A stretch of 64,000 nt of DNA, from contig BCIK01000011.1 of the NCBI GenBank assembly GCA_039545295.1, forward strand, positions 453,326 to 517,325, written 5' to 3'. Source of the stretch: Udeniomyces pyricola. Lineage: Eukaryota > Basidiomycota > Tremellomycetes > Cystofilobasidiales > Mrakiaceae. The notes under the pieces are model-generated. The model had not been told where the DNA came from and searched no databases. It saw only the letters and a program-made list of their open reading frames with translations. Positions 22,201 through 32,423 of the stretch are shown one piece after another. The position numbers were made by a program, and so were the translations under genes. Position 1 is the stretch's first letter, and every line of letters begins with the position of its first letter.

Positions 22201-24095
22201 TGCTAAACTCCCTGCGTTCTTCGAAGCTGGGCTGGACCTGAAGAGGGATGTTTTTCCATTGGCCAAAAATCTCGTGTGGAAGGTGCGTTTATTGTCTCTT
22301 GCGTCTATAAGTCCAAGCCGGGAGGAGTTTTGTTCAGCGTTTGTCCATCCGTGAAAGGGTATCTTACGAGCTTGTTGCTTCCTCCCCTCCCCTCCCCCAC
22401 TTTTCCTCGACCGTTCTGCCTCTCTTTCTGTCGATGCGATGGAGCAGAAGAAGGCTAAGGTCTTGGATCCTGTCAAGTCGAGCTCAAAGAATGTCTACTT
22501 TCCAACGACAAGTGAAGGCAAAGAGTAGGTTATTCGATCCTTGGACGCTTTGCCTTGCTTGTTAGCGACAGAGGCTTCGAAGAACCAAGCATTGACTAGT
22601 CGATTGCCTTGTATTCTGTTTTTTGAATCTCTTGTTCAGTATCCTCTATCTCGCGACACTTTGGCATCATCGCTATCCCTACCTTCCACCTCTCCAGACC
22701 TTCCTAGCCCATATCTCCTCTTCTCCTCAACCCTTCACGACCATCATTCCGTCCTCTCTCCCGGCCATCAAAGCCGAATGGCACGATGCCCTTCTCTGGC
22801 TCGTTCGACATGATCTCGTCATTGGCGGCGGCACTCGGGTCTTTCTTGTTGCGAGAGCTGAGGTTAAGGAACGGGCGGAACGCATTGTCGCGAGAGGGAG
22901 GAAACAAAGCTCCGATACAGTCGTCGGACCTAATGGAAATTGGGGAGGCAGGTGGGGGGATAGTGTCAGGCAGATGTCGGGAACGGGTTCCGGCAATTCC
23001 TCGGTTCGTCACCAAAAGAGAACTAGGGAAATGGAGGATTCGTTGATTGGAGATCCGGCGGGGGCCAACGAACTCGTACGTCCTCATGTGACATTTCTCT
23101 GTCTTTCCTTGTTGCTTTCTTTCCCTCTTTCTCGTATCTCTATCACTCTCAATATCGTTCTATCTATTGAAATCCTTCCTCATCCCTCGACTTTGTCTTG
23201 TTCGTTGCCTCACAGGAGAAGACCTGGATCGATGCCATGGCCTATGGTAAGACTGCGACGGATGTCTCCATCTTCCTGAAGTAGGTCGTTTTGTCCTTCT
23301 TTTGCTTTTCTCTCTCTCTCTCTCTCCTCGGTCGGTTTGGTCGCTATGACATTGAGAAAGACGAAACGATTTCACCAACTTATTCTCATCAAACTTCTTC
23401 TCTACTATCGGTCTTTTCTTCTTTTCTTCTTCTTTTTCTCGTTTCTTCTTTGCGTCGGGGATCAGGATCCACAAGTGGTTTGATGGCAAGACCACGCTAC
23501 CAGAAATTCAATACCGTTTGTGTCCTTTCAACTTTTAACTTTGATTGAACCTTTACCTTCGTCTTTCATGACTCCTGGCCCGATCGAATCCAAATTGCTG
23601 ACGATCCCTTGAACTTCCTCCATTCTCCCCTCCTATCCACGAACCTGATCTCTAAACTGCCCTTCCTCCGGCACCCAACGGCTCATCTCTCATCATCTTA
23701 CTCCTCGAACCTCTCACTATTCCACCACACACGTACACTCCCTTCTCGTTCCGTTTGCCTCTTCCCTCAATGTCTTCTGACAGGCGAACAAATATCCCGC
23801 AAGGATATCAAGAACGTTCTCAAAGCGTACAAAGAAGACGTGAGTCTTTCCCTCCTCCCCCCCCCCCCGCTTTATATATATATATTACATATGGACTCTT
23901 GCGAAGAGAGATTTGGATCGCTAAAAGATGTATAAGATTGAGTCTGACATGTTTGTTTCTTGTTGTTGTTGATTTGTCTGGTTGATTGGTTGGGCATGCG
24001 TGGTTTGTGGGGTTTTTCATCGGGTCGGTCATTGTTGGAAATGGTGTCATCGATGGCGGTGGTGGGAACAGATTGTTCTGACGGTCCACCCTTGA
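19249..24095 (+). CDS. NPR3: NPR3, SEACIT/GATOR1 complex subunit
   Basis: Nine exons: 19249-19436, 19608-22073, 22189-22282, 22448-22524, 22640-23075, 23216-23280, 23466-23515, 23784-23839, 24072-24095, about 1151 aa, close to yeast Npr3. NPR3 with NPR2 and IML1 is the GAP that silences Gtr/Rag signalling to TORC1 at the vacuole when amino acids are scarce. Diagnostic parts are SILLVTSSSDGHSIAFRWP at the very N-terminus, SLFHLVFVIDQP and YKLDALYREVVFKITAAL in the middle, HDALLWLVRHDLVI, and the C-terminal winged-helix segment IHKWFDGKTTLPEIQYRE. Exon 2 is 2.5 kb, with a Ser/Thr/Pro-rich insert and glycine-rich runs near 21420-21520 and 21690-21800. The final exon encodes only IVLTVHP and stop. 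The gene is convergent with an amino-acid permease. Confidence 0.92.
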
Positions 24096-24989
24096 TCCGG
24101 GCTGAGGTGGGAAGAGATGCAGGTGTCGAGAGACATCGTATTGGGTCGATCATGACGGAAGATGTATGCGTATGAGAGTTATATGGATGGACTCGATGAT
24201 CACCAGATAGTGTTCAATCCCAATTTGTACGTGTTCCAAGAAGGTCGATTGATGTGTCATGTGTACAATGAGGGACAATGTATCATGATGGTCTGTGAGT
24301 CAGGCATCATATAGACGTACACATGCAAGAGTACGCCGATGAGTATGGCCCCTTCGATACTCCGATCCAGACTGCTCTCTACGCGCAAAAGCTGACCAAG
24401 TGTTGTTAAGAGGGGTTCCCATGAACGAAGGGGCGGCCGGAAAGACTGTTTCTTGGTGAGGAATATATCAGATGTAACACGTAGATGAGGGGGTTATACA
24501 GGGTCTAATCGACATTCTTATGTGCAGAGGACGAAGCAAAAGAACGCGCGTCGACGAGGAACGTGTTTATAGGATGAAATTAAAATGAAAATAAAACAAG
24601 AGGAATCATTAAAAGCAAAGGAAGCAACTTCTATCATGCATGCATGCAAGTCAGACAAACAAGGGATGATGGACAAAAAAAATTCCGGAGAACTATGTGA
24701 TGCTAGCATATACGGCAGAGGATGTCATGGTTGACGGATGACTAGTCTGATCGGGGTGTTTTTTTGAGGGTGTTTTTGTGTGTGTGTTTTTTTTGTGCTA
24801 GAACAAAACGAACGAAACGAGAGATAGAGGAAAACTCCGTAGGACTATGATACTCCCTATGCTTACTCCTCTTCCTCCTCCTCCTCCTCCTTCCTCGTCA
24901 TCGACAATCCAAGCCTTAACCTCTCCTCTCTCTCTCTCTCTCTCTCCCTCTCTCTCTCTCCCTCTCTCTCTCTCTGTCCCCCAGGTTTT
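24096..24989. other. Convergent intergenic region NPR3 / permease
   Basis: This holds the 3' ends of both genes and no convincing ORF. The centre (24500-24700) is AT-rich with an ATGCATGCATGC palindrome near 24636-24648. The right end carries a (CT)n microsatellite just before the permease stop codon. Confidence 0.55.
24921..24975. repeat. (CT)n microsatellite
   Basis: About 55 bp of nearly perfect CT repeat lie 15 bp beyond the permease stop codon, so the permease 3' UTR would begin with (AG)n. Confidence 0.85.
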
Positions 24990-27900
24990 CTAGAACATCC
25001 ACTCCCAAACCTTCTGGGGCCAACCTCTCCAACCCGCCGGGATAGGCTTCACTTTCGCTTGCTCCCTCGCGTCCATCTCGTCCAACTCGGTCCGACCTGT
25101 CGAGAAGTCCATCTCGTCAAGCGTCACCCATTTCGTCGGTGCGAACCATGACCGGGGACGCGAAGGGTCTCGAACCCCACCAAAGAGTTTCCAGCCGACG
25201 TAGCAGGCGAAGAAGATGGGGAGGGTCACTGGGGGTTTTTTTTTTTTTTAAAAAAAAAAAGGAGGAAAAGGAAAGGGAAAAAAAAAGAGAATCCCAAGAA
25301 GTTGAGTATCTCATCTAACGACCATTCTATTTCTCCTTTCCAAAAAAAAAAAAAAAACCCGAAGAAAAAGAAGAAAAAAAAAAAAAAAAAAAAAACTCAC
25401 CGTAAGCGGCAATGAATTTTGAGGTATCCCATTGACCGTTCATGAAGACGGGGAACCCATTGAGGATGATGACGAGACCCGTAAAGAAGAGACCGGCCCA
25501 AGACGCGTACGGCTGGAAGGGCGCTTTGTATGGTCTTTTTTTACACAACAGCAAGCGATGCGGATAGAAGGGGATGAGAATGCAGAGTTGGGCACAAAAC
25601 GCGATCAGTCTAATAAAAAAAAAAGAGAAGCCCGAGAGGGATAGAGAGCGAAGAGAGAGAAATGATGAAAAGGAGTACGCACAGGTCATCACGCGAAAGG
25701 TTCTGGTGCTTCATGCCGTAGTAGAACCGCAAGTAGGCTCCGAGGATAACACACCACCTACAAATCCCCATCGACCAAGATAACGAAGAAAAAAAAAAGA
25801 AAAAAAAAAGCAGCGAAAGAAAGAAACCCAACAACAACAACAACAAGCAAACAAAACAGTGAGCTATTTGTACACCTTTGCAAAGACAAGCGAAAAAAAA
25901 AACCATCCCTCGACCTGATCGTTCGGGTTCGACTTCAAGATTTTCTTCACCCGAGAGGAACTAACGTGATGAGACCCGTAAGAGAGGAGACGGTGTAAAG
26001 CCAGTTGAAGACCGTTTGGGCCGTAGCGCCGCCGGTGTTGATGTAAGCGAGGAAGCCCCACAAGCCCGTGAAGGAGACAGCCCAAATCGGGAGTCCTCGC
26101 TTGGTGCACTACGAAAAGGTGAAGACAAAGAGAAGAAAGTAGAAGAAAAAAATGGAAGGGTGGGAGGGTACGGAAGCGTCATAGGCGGATGGATGATGGA
26201 TGAAGGTGAGCTGAGAAAAAAAAAAAAAGCTTGATTCCTTTTCCCCCGATTTCGTCCCGCACACTGGAACGCATGCGATCACGAAGCGCACATCAAGGAT
26301 CCCCAATCATCCGACGCTCCTTGTAATACTTCACTTACCTTGCGGAAGATTTTGGGTGCCTTACCCTCGAGGGCGAGCGAATAGAGTGTTCGTGAAGAAG
26401 CATAAAGATCCGAGTTTCCTGTATGGGCATGGTAACCCCGAACGTTCAACGCAGACGCCGGTCAGTCGGAAAGAACCCGACAATATTATGGTAGAGGTGG
26501 CTCTGAGAGAGAAAGAAAAGAAAAAAAGCAAAGAGGGGAGTGGCGAGAGAACGAACCGGCACTCCAGGCGGCGATGAGGACAACGGCGTTGATGAGCGAA
26601 GACAGGCCCTTGATGCCTATATAGCCGGATGAGAAAGGGAACATCCAACAAGACAGTAGATGCGAGGATGCCATTGAAACGAGAAAGGAAAGAGGGGCAG
26701 AGAGAGAAGTAGATCAGATTTCTGAAAATTGAGCAAAGGGCCGAGCTCAGGCTACCTAGCTCATCGCTCTTGGTTCTACGCACCGGCATCATGGATAGCA
26801 ATGACGAAAGGCGAGACACTGATGGTGTTGCCATCGCCGCTGTTGAGCAACCGAGGGTCGTCGTACGACACAAGGAGCGAAACGACCGCAATCGACACCA
26901 CATAGAAGCTACGAGAAAGAGAGAAGAAATGTGAAAGGTGATGGATAGGCAAGAGGTTTGGTCAACATCAACGCGGTTTCCTCGCCCGATCGCAGTTTGA
27001 CCTCGCTGGATGGATCTCAAAACTTACATCATAATTCTTGAGAATCACAACGAGACGACGATGGAAGAGTGGAGACAAAACGAGGAAAGGAGGAAGCGAC
27101 ATCAGTGTTAATCGTTCAGAAAGAAGAGTAAAGATGTATTTGTTCTTCTCCTTGCTGTATCGCAATAGGTAACCTTCTGGAGAAAACAAAGGACAAAACA
27201 GAACAAAACCTCACCGCCAGAAGACCCTTTTTATCGCTTTGGGTACGGTCTTTCTAGGGTTCTCGGCTTCACCGACGGTAACGGCAAGGATCTCGGTTCC
27301 GATGTACGAAAAGGCGGATTGTAAGAAGACGGCCCAAAACGCGACGAATCGACCCCAAGCTCCACCGACGACAATGTCCCCCGTCGAGTATTGTGCGAAC
27401 GGGCCTGGAGTCTATTTTACGATGACGACATCAAACAGTGGTAAAGGAGACGAGAGGCAAAGGTGTTGATGCAGAAAGAACGATCAGCGAATGACGCGTG
27501 TCCATACATGAGCCACTAGGGAACCCGCGTGGTTGCGCGATAAGAAAGGGAATACGATGGAACTGGAGGTGATATGCAAGTGTGAAAAAGGCAAGAAAAG
27601 GTAATTGGAGAAACATAAGGAAAGGAGGGAGGGAGAAGGGGGGAAGAAGGGAATCTTTGTCCTACATACAGTCCACTTGGTGAATCCCTGATATCCATCC
27701 GTCTCCGGACCCGCTCCGCAATCGATGGCAATACCTAAGATGACGAGGCCAACGATAGCGAGGATCTTGATAGCGGACGCGATAGATTCCATCTCGCCGT
27801 ACCACCTCGCGCCAAGGAGGTTGACGATCATGATGGCAGCAAAGAAGGGCGTGATCCAGACGGCTTGGGCAATGGCGGCTGCGCGGGGCCAGTAGTCGAT

Positions 27901-29589
27901 GACGATGGCGACGGCGACGAGTTCGACGGGAACGGTGATGCCGTAGCAAACGACGTAGTTCCAGCCGTTGGCGAACCCCAACGCAGGCTGTCGAGGAACA
28001 AGCAGGAAGAGGGGGGGGGGAGGAGGGGGAAGCCAAAAGCAATACGGTTAGGAGAGGCGTTCTACTAGACGATTTTGAGTCAGCCATAAGTGAAACTTGG
28101 TCCAAAAGAGGGACATACATCAAGGAACCGACTAAGAGATCGTTCACGACCAGGAAAAAAAAACGAGTGCAAAGGAACGCCGCGGTGACGATGACGAAAC
28201 CGACAAGGATTCCAAACACATCAGTGAGAAACAAAGATACAAGGGGTACATGGGAAGGTCCCCTGGTAGAATCAAGTGATTCAAGGTTGTCTTGTGACGT
28301 AAGTATGATGGATAGTGCTATCCTGGGCTTATACGTACGACGTAAAATGAGTCATACCCCCTGCATCTGGGAAAAGACTACATCACGACCGAACAAGACA
28401 AAACCCAAATCAGATCAGACACTCCGTTTTCTCAAACGAACGCAAAGAAGGGATGGTTGGGACTGACGTAGCCATCTCTCCGAGAGCAATCATGACCGAG
28501 TAGACGTTGAGACCCATGAAGAGGTATGCCAGCCTGTAGAGGGGCAAGGAAGACAAGAAAGAGAGGAGAAGAGACCTGGATGTCAGAACACTGTTGGAAA
28601 CTACCACGAGAGTCAACGAGACATGTATATGCATATATATATATGCATAAAGAAGGGGCCGTACGTAGCTCCAATCGGTCCACCAGCAGCGATGGCTGAG
28701 CCGCTACCGACAAAGAGACCCGTACCCTATAGATGGATCCAAAATAAGGCGGAGTTCAGCATCTGCAAGCTTCACATCTGAATGACAAGAGAACACTGGA
28801 GCGGAGGAAGTTCAAAGTCTGAAAAAAGGTAGACAGGTCTGGTATGAAGTCGACCTGATATTTGGCCCCCCTCCCTCCGCTGATGACATCCGGATGCTAT
28901 TTGGTTCTGAGCACTCACGATAGTTCCGCCCAAAGCGATCAAACTGAGATGTCGAGCCTATAAATCACCATATGAACGGACACCATTAAACCAAGACCCA
29001 GGATCGAGGAAGAAGAAGCAGAAGAAGAAGCTTGTGTTAGAAGACGATGCCGTATCATTCGGGGCCCGGGGATGGGCGGCGCCAGTTGAGGGGATGACTC
29101 GTAAGACGAAAGAAGGAGAGGGATCTTGTTCTATCCTGCTTTTGTGAACCGCACCTTGAGGACACGTTTGACTTTACCGAATTCAGCGCCGTCTTCTGTT
29201 TAATTTTTTTACAAGTCAAGGATGGGACACAAGAAAGAGAGAAGGGGAAATGAACGATGCGTAAGTCCAATGAGCAGCACGAGCACGCCTGAGACCTCTT
29301 CTCCCTTGTGCCCTTCCAGCCTCTCTCTCTGCCCTGCTGGAATTACACCCGAACACGAACTGTGATCATCGACATCATCCAATCCAACATGGTCCCCTCC
29401 ATCTCCCGGTGTCTTGTTTCCTTTGTCATTATCGTCTCCTCCGTCGTAGCTAGGGGGTCCTGCAATTTTCTCCTCGTCGGTCGAGAAGGAGTTGCGGCGG
29501 GAGGTAGAGTCGAGATCGACAAAGGCCGATCGGTTGCGGAAGGCGGGGAGGGTAGGATAGATTTCGGGATGCTGGTCGGCGGAGCTCAT
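24990..29589 (-). CDS. Amino-acid permease (APC superfamily), 17 exons
   Basis: Exons: 29589-29361, 29195-29155, 28957-28919, 28726-28665, 28533-28468, 28377-28339, 28131-28119, 27987-27670, 27411-27215, 27036-27028, 26908-26784, 26616-26557, 26418-26339, 26108-25966, 25757-25683, 25534-25401, 25228-24990, about 622 aa. It is a 12-helix plasma-membrane symporter with family blocks RHLSLIALGGTIGTGLFVGSG, VYSVMIALGEMAT, FLDPALGFANGWNY, YIGTEILAVTVGEAENPRK and GNSDLYASSRTLYSLALEG. The C-terminal tail is short (about 60 aa). The cytosolic N-terminus (first 80 aa) is acidic, with a basophilic phospho-site RRNSFS and a PPSY motif at residues 45-48. Exons 7 (13 nt) and 10 (9 nt) are microexons, and both are required for conserved residues. 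Substrate cannot be told from sequence. Confidence 0.92.
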
Positions 29590-30329
29590 GGTGGGCAGTG
29601 AGGGAAGGGGGGAGGGCGGGGGGAGGGGGAGGTGTCCACTAGGAGGACAATAAGGATGGATAGAAAGAGAAGCAGGAGGTTGTCGTGAAAGGAGGAAGCT
29701 AGGGAAGGGGAGCGTATATGTGGATTGAAACTGGGCTGGCAGACGATGTGTATGATATGGGATTTCTCAAATTCTGAAGTTTCCGGCTCCCCCCCCCCTT
29801 TATTGCATGTTGCATGTGACATCGATCAGATCACGCGAAAGCACGATCGTTGGTCCATCCCCCTTCACCGGTCCGGCCTTATGTTTTTTTTAAAGTTTGA
29901 TTTCCTCAAATCTATTTCAGTCCTCCCAACGCTTTGGCACTTACTGTTCACCTTGTCATCAGCCTTTGATCCTTTGCTTGGATAGTTTTAACATCACCTT
30001 ATTCCTTACGCCATGACTATGATACGTATACCAATCCATATCATCCGCGCAACTCAACAATCCGCAAGCTCAGGAAAAGAAAATGAAAAGCGCAAAAAAA
30101 AAAAAGCCGTGCATAGGGCCAGTTCTGACCCGCAGTCACTTCGGAGACCAATCTCTTTAATTCTCTCGACTCTGAGCTTTCTCCTTCAGCCTCCCCTCCT
30201 GCCCTCGTCTGACGGATAATTTCATAGAGGCAGAAAAAAAGGGGACAAGGTTGACGGAACATGTCACTTCGTTGATGATTCGGCTATAGGAAATACAATC
30301 CGTGCCACAATCGATCAGCGAATCAATAA
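29590..30329. promoter_or_regulatory. Intergenic: permease promoter and GPI2 3' side
   Basis: Both neighbours are on the minus strand. Bases 29600-29635 are G-rich on the plus strand (C-rich in the permease leader). One GATAA lies at about 30213 and a GATA at 29658, which is weak evidence for nitrogen GATA-factor control. No gene is seen. Confidence 0.45.
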
Positions 30330-32034
30330 TCATGCTACATTTCGCGGTCGTCTGATCTCGCGGGCGTCAACATCGTTGGCCGTCTCAACTCGAACGATAG
30401 GGTTCGCTACGTCCCAATCTCCCTTGATGACACTAAAGAGAAAGAAGCAAAGAAGAAGCAAGGAATCATAGAGGGTTTGAAGATCGAGATGTCAGCTGTT
30501 TGACGAGTCACGGTCGAGCAGGTGGTAACGCACACCAAAACAAGACGCTACACTCATAACTGTAGATCTTCTGCAGGGCAATCATATAGAACGAAAGTGA
30601 ACCAAGTACCTTTTCTCTGCCCAGTGTCGAACCATGCCAATAGGTCCCCCTACGACGACTCCCAGAAGCAGCACGAGGTAGATCCCCACGGCGAGGTGGG
30701 ACGATTGCGCCAGGAGAAGCGAGGCAGTCAGGGCGGAGAGGAGTGCGATTAGAAAGGTGTGAGCCGACTGAGACGTGTGTACATACAAAACAAATCAGAG
30801 AGATACAAGGACGGGGGCGACAGATGTCAATGAACGAAGCGAAAGGAGCGAGATCGAATGAGCTTTTTTTCTTTCTTTTCTTCCACTTTAATCTTTGTCA
30901 TGAGATATCGCGAGAGGGAGACGTAAGAAGGACCTGAAGGAAGTGATTCATGGACTAACCCCAAGACGTTGCCAAAGCGTTGGGGCGAGAGCAAAAAGAA
31001 CGACGGAGAAGAGGACGAGCGCAAACACGTCGGTGTTGGTCTCTAGTCGGGACGCCAGAACGACCGAGGCCGAGAGTGTGGACGTGAGTGAAAGGGAGCT
31101 TGCAAGGCTATTGATATGGGTTGACCAGACCGGCCAAGGGGAGAAGAATTTGGCAAGTTACGTCAGTATACGATGTGATGGCCCCAGCTTCGATAAGTTT
31201 GAAAAAAAAAAGAGGGAGAGAACGAGAAGCCAGAGGAGGAAACCGACTTTCGGGGCCGAGGTTTTCCCCCATAGTCGCCCAAGATGAGCCCTAGTCCTAA
31301 GAGGGCGCCAGCTAGAGGCCAGATGGAGTCGCTTGTGGTAGCCTCGGTGAGGGTCCGTAGGATGGGCGAGAGGCAGTGGAGAAGGAGCAGCGTGATGATG
31401 GTTGGACGGAGCGGGTTGCCACCTGAATGAGAAAACAAAGCGGTTTTGGGACGTTAGGTTAAATCACGTGTATAGTGGCAGTGGTCGCTGCTTCTGATGA
31501 CGGAGACTGGACGCTCATGATGGATGAAGAAACCGATCAAGAGAAGAGGAATGACGGCCTGATCCGACGTACGCTTCAACCCTTCTTCCTTGCGTACCTG
31601 CCACCCAAACAAGCCGTACCCGATCAGTCCCGAGAGGAGGGACGACCAAATGACCATCTCGGAGGCAAGCCGACGTTGGAGGAGCTCGACATAGACTCCG
31701 ATGAAGATGGCAGTGGAGGAGATGGGGATCGACAGGACGAGGATCGCCCGGATGATGAGGGGCGAAAGATGGGGGCGTGGGGGAGAGCTGGCTGAAGGAG
31801 ATGACCGATGGGTAATGATGGGGGTAGAGGTGGATGGTATGGGTTGTCAGCGTGGGTGGATGGTGATGTGTACGGCAGAATGTAGGCGGCGGAGAGGAGG
31901 GAGCGTGAGAGATCAAAGGCAAGGGGAGCCTCGTTGAACGAACAAGCTTGTGCGAGGACGGCGTGAAAGGAGGGATGGACATAGTTATCGGGTACGTCCT
32001 GACGTCGATAGAGCTGCTTGGACCATGAGGGCAT
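30330..32034 (-). CDS. GPI2: GPI2 / PIG-C subunit of GPI-N-acetylglucosaminyltransferase
   Basis: Six exons: 32034-31944, 31791-31573, 31422-31248, 31107-30960, 30767-30610, 30432-30330, giving about 297 aa, the same length as human PIG-C. It is an ER multi-pass subunit of the complex that adds GlcNAc to phosphatidylinositol, the first step of GPI-anchor synthesis. Family blocks are YRRQDVPDNYVHPSF near the N-terminus, SGLIGYGLF, HCLSPILRTLTEATTSDSIW (human has the FSPVLKTLTESVSTDTIY equivalent), SASVVLASRL, and the closing IKGDWDVANPIV. The ATG follows ACCAC and a C16 run in the leader. Confidence 0.93.
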
Positions 32035-32039
32035 GTGGT

Positions 32040-32055
32040 GGGGGGGGGGGGGGGG
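32040..32055. repeat. G16/C16 homopolymer adjacent to the GPI2 start codon
   Basis: Sixteen G on the plus strand, read as C16 in the GPI2 leader. It ends five bases before the ATG (C16-ACCAC-ATG). Confidence 0.85.
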
Positions 32056-32085
32056 AGTGATTAGGCAGGCATGTATATGTTTGTG

Positions 32086-32131
32086 TATCTATCTATGGAT
32101 CTGTCTATGGATCTATCTATCTATCTATCTG
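32086..32131. repeat. (TATC)n microsatellite, imperfect
   Basis: GTATCTATCTATGGATC-type units with two GGATC/GTC interruptions, then four clean ATCT repeats, about 46 bp in all. Confidence 0.85.
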
Positions 32132-32253
32132 GATAGCCAGAGGCTAAGAAGAGGTGCTGTCGATGATGTGCGCCTCGATCTGATCCCATCGTTCATGCAA
32201 CTGTTCATGATGCTGCAAGCTGCGACTGGCAACTGTTCATGCTGCAACTGTTC

Positions 32254-32282
32254 ATATATATATAATATATATATATATATAT
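32254..32282. repeat. (AT)n dinucleotide repeat
   Basis: About 29 bp of alternating A and T with one AA interruption. It follows the third GCAACTGTTCAT unit in the divergent promoter region. Confidence 0.85.
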
Positions 32283-32423
32283 TTGTTCATGCTGGCTGAT
32301 CAGCGCTCACTTGCAGTCGTCGACGCGAGACGCGTGTGACCGATAATCGATCATCCAGCTTCCTCATCACGTCCAACCATCCAATTCAACCCACCCAAAC
32401 CCACCTCACCTCACCCATTCACC

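Larger units (their letters stand above)
32035..32423. promoter_or_regulatory. Divergent promoter region GPI2 / BUD22 with several simple repeats
   Basis: These 389 bp separate two divergent start codons. They contain G16 (32040-32055, C16 in the GPI2 leader), a TATC microsatellite, three copies of GCAACTGTTCAT (near 32197, 32229 and 32243), an AT repeat and one TGATCA (32297-32302). This is the most repeat-dense short intergenic region in the window. Confidence 0.6.

Noticed and set aside
24636..24648. ATGCATGCATGC as an RNA-binding or terminator hairpin
   Set aside because: A lone 12-bp alternating palindrome, with no conservation data and no stem-loop flanks.
28198..28458. Extra permease exon reading EMATSVPTIPSLRS
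   Set aside because: Reading through the GTCAGT donor at 28467 ends at a stop. Splicing to the acceptor before 28377 gives LFPDAGGMTHFTS, in line with the family.
31515..31982. 155-codon His/Pro-rich minus-strand frame
   Set aside because: It overlaps GPI2 exons 1-2 in a wrong frame and its intron. Spliced GPI2 gives the exact PIG-C length.
32086..32282. Possible CRISPR-like or minisatellite array
   Set aside because: These are simple TATC and AT repeats plus three short dispersed units, without constant repeat-spacer spacing, in a eukaryotic promoter.
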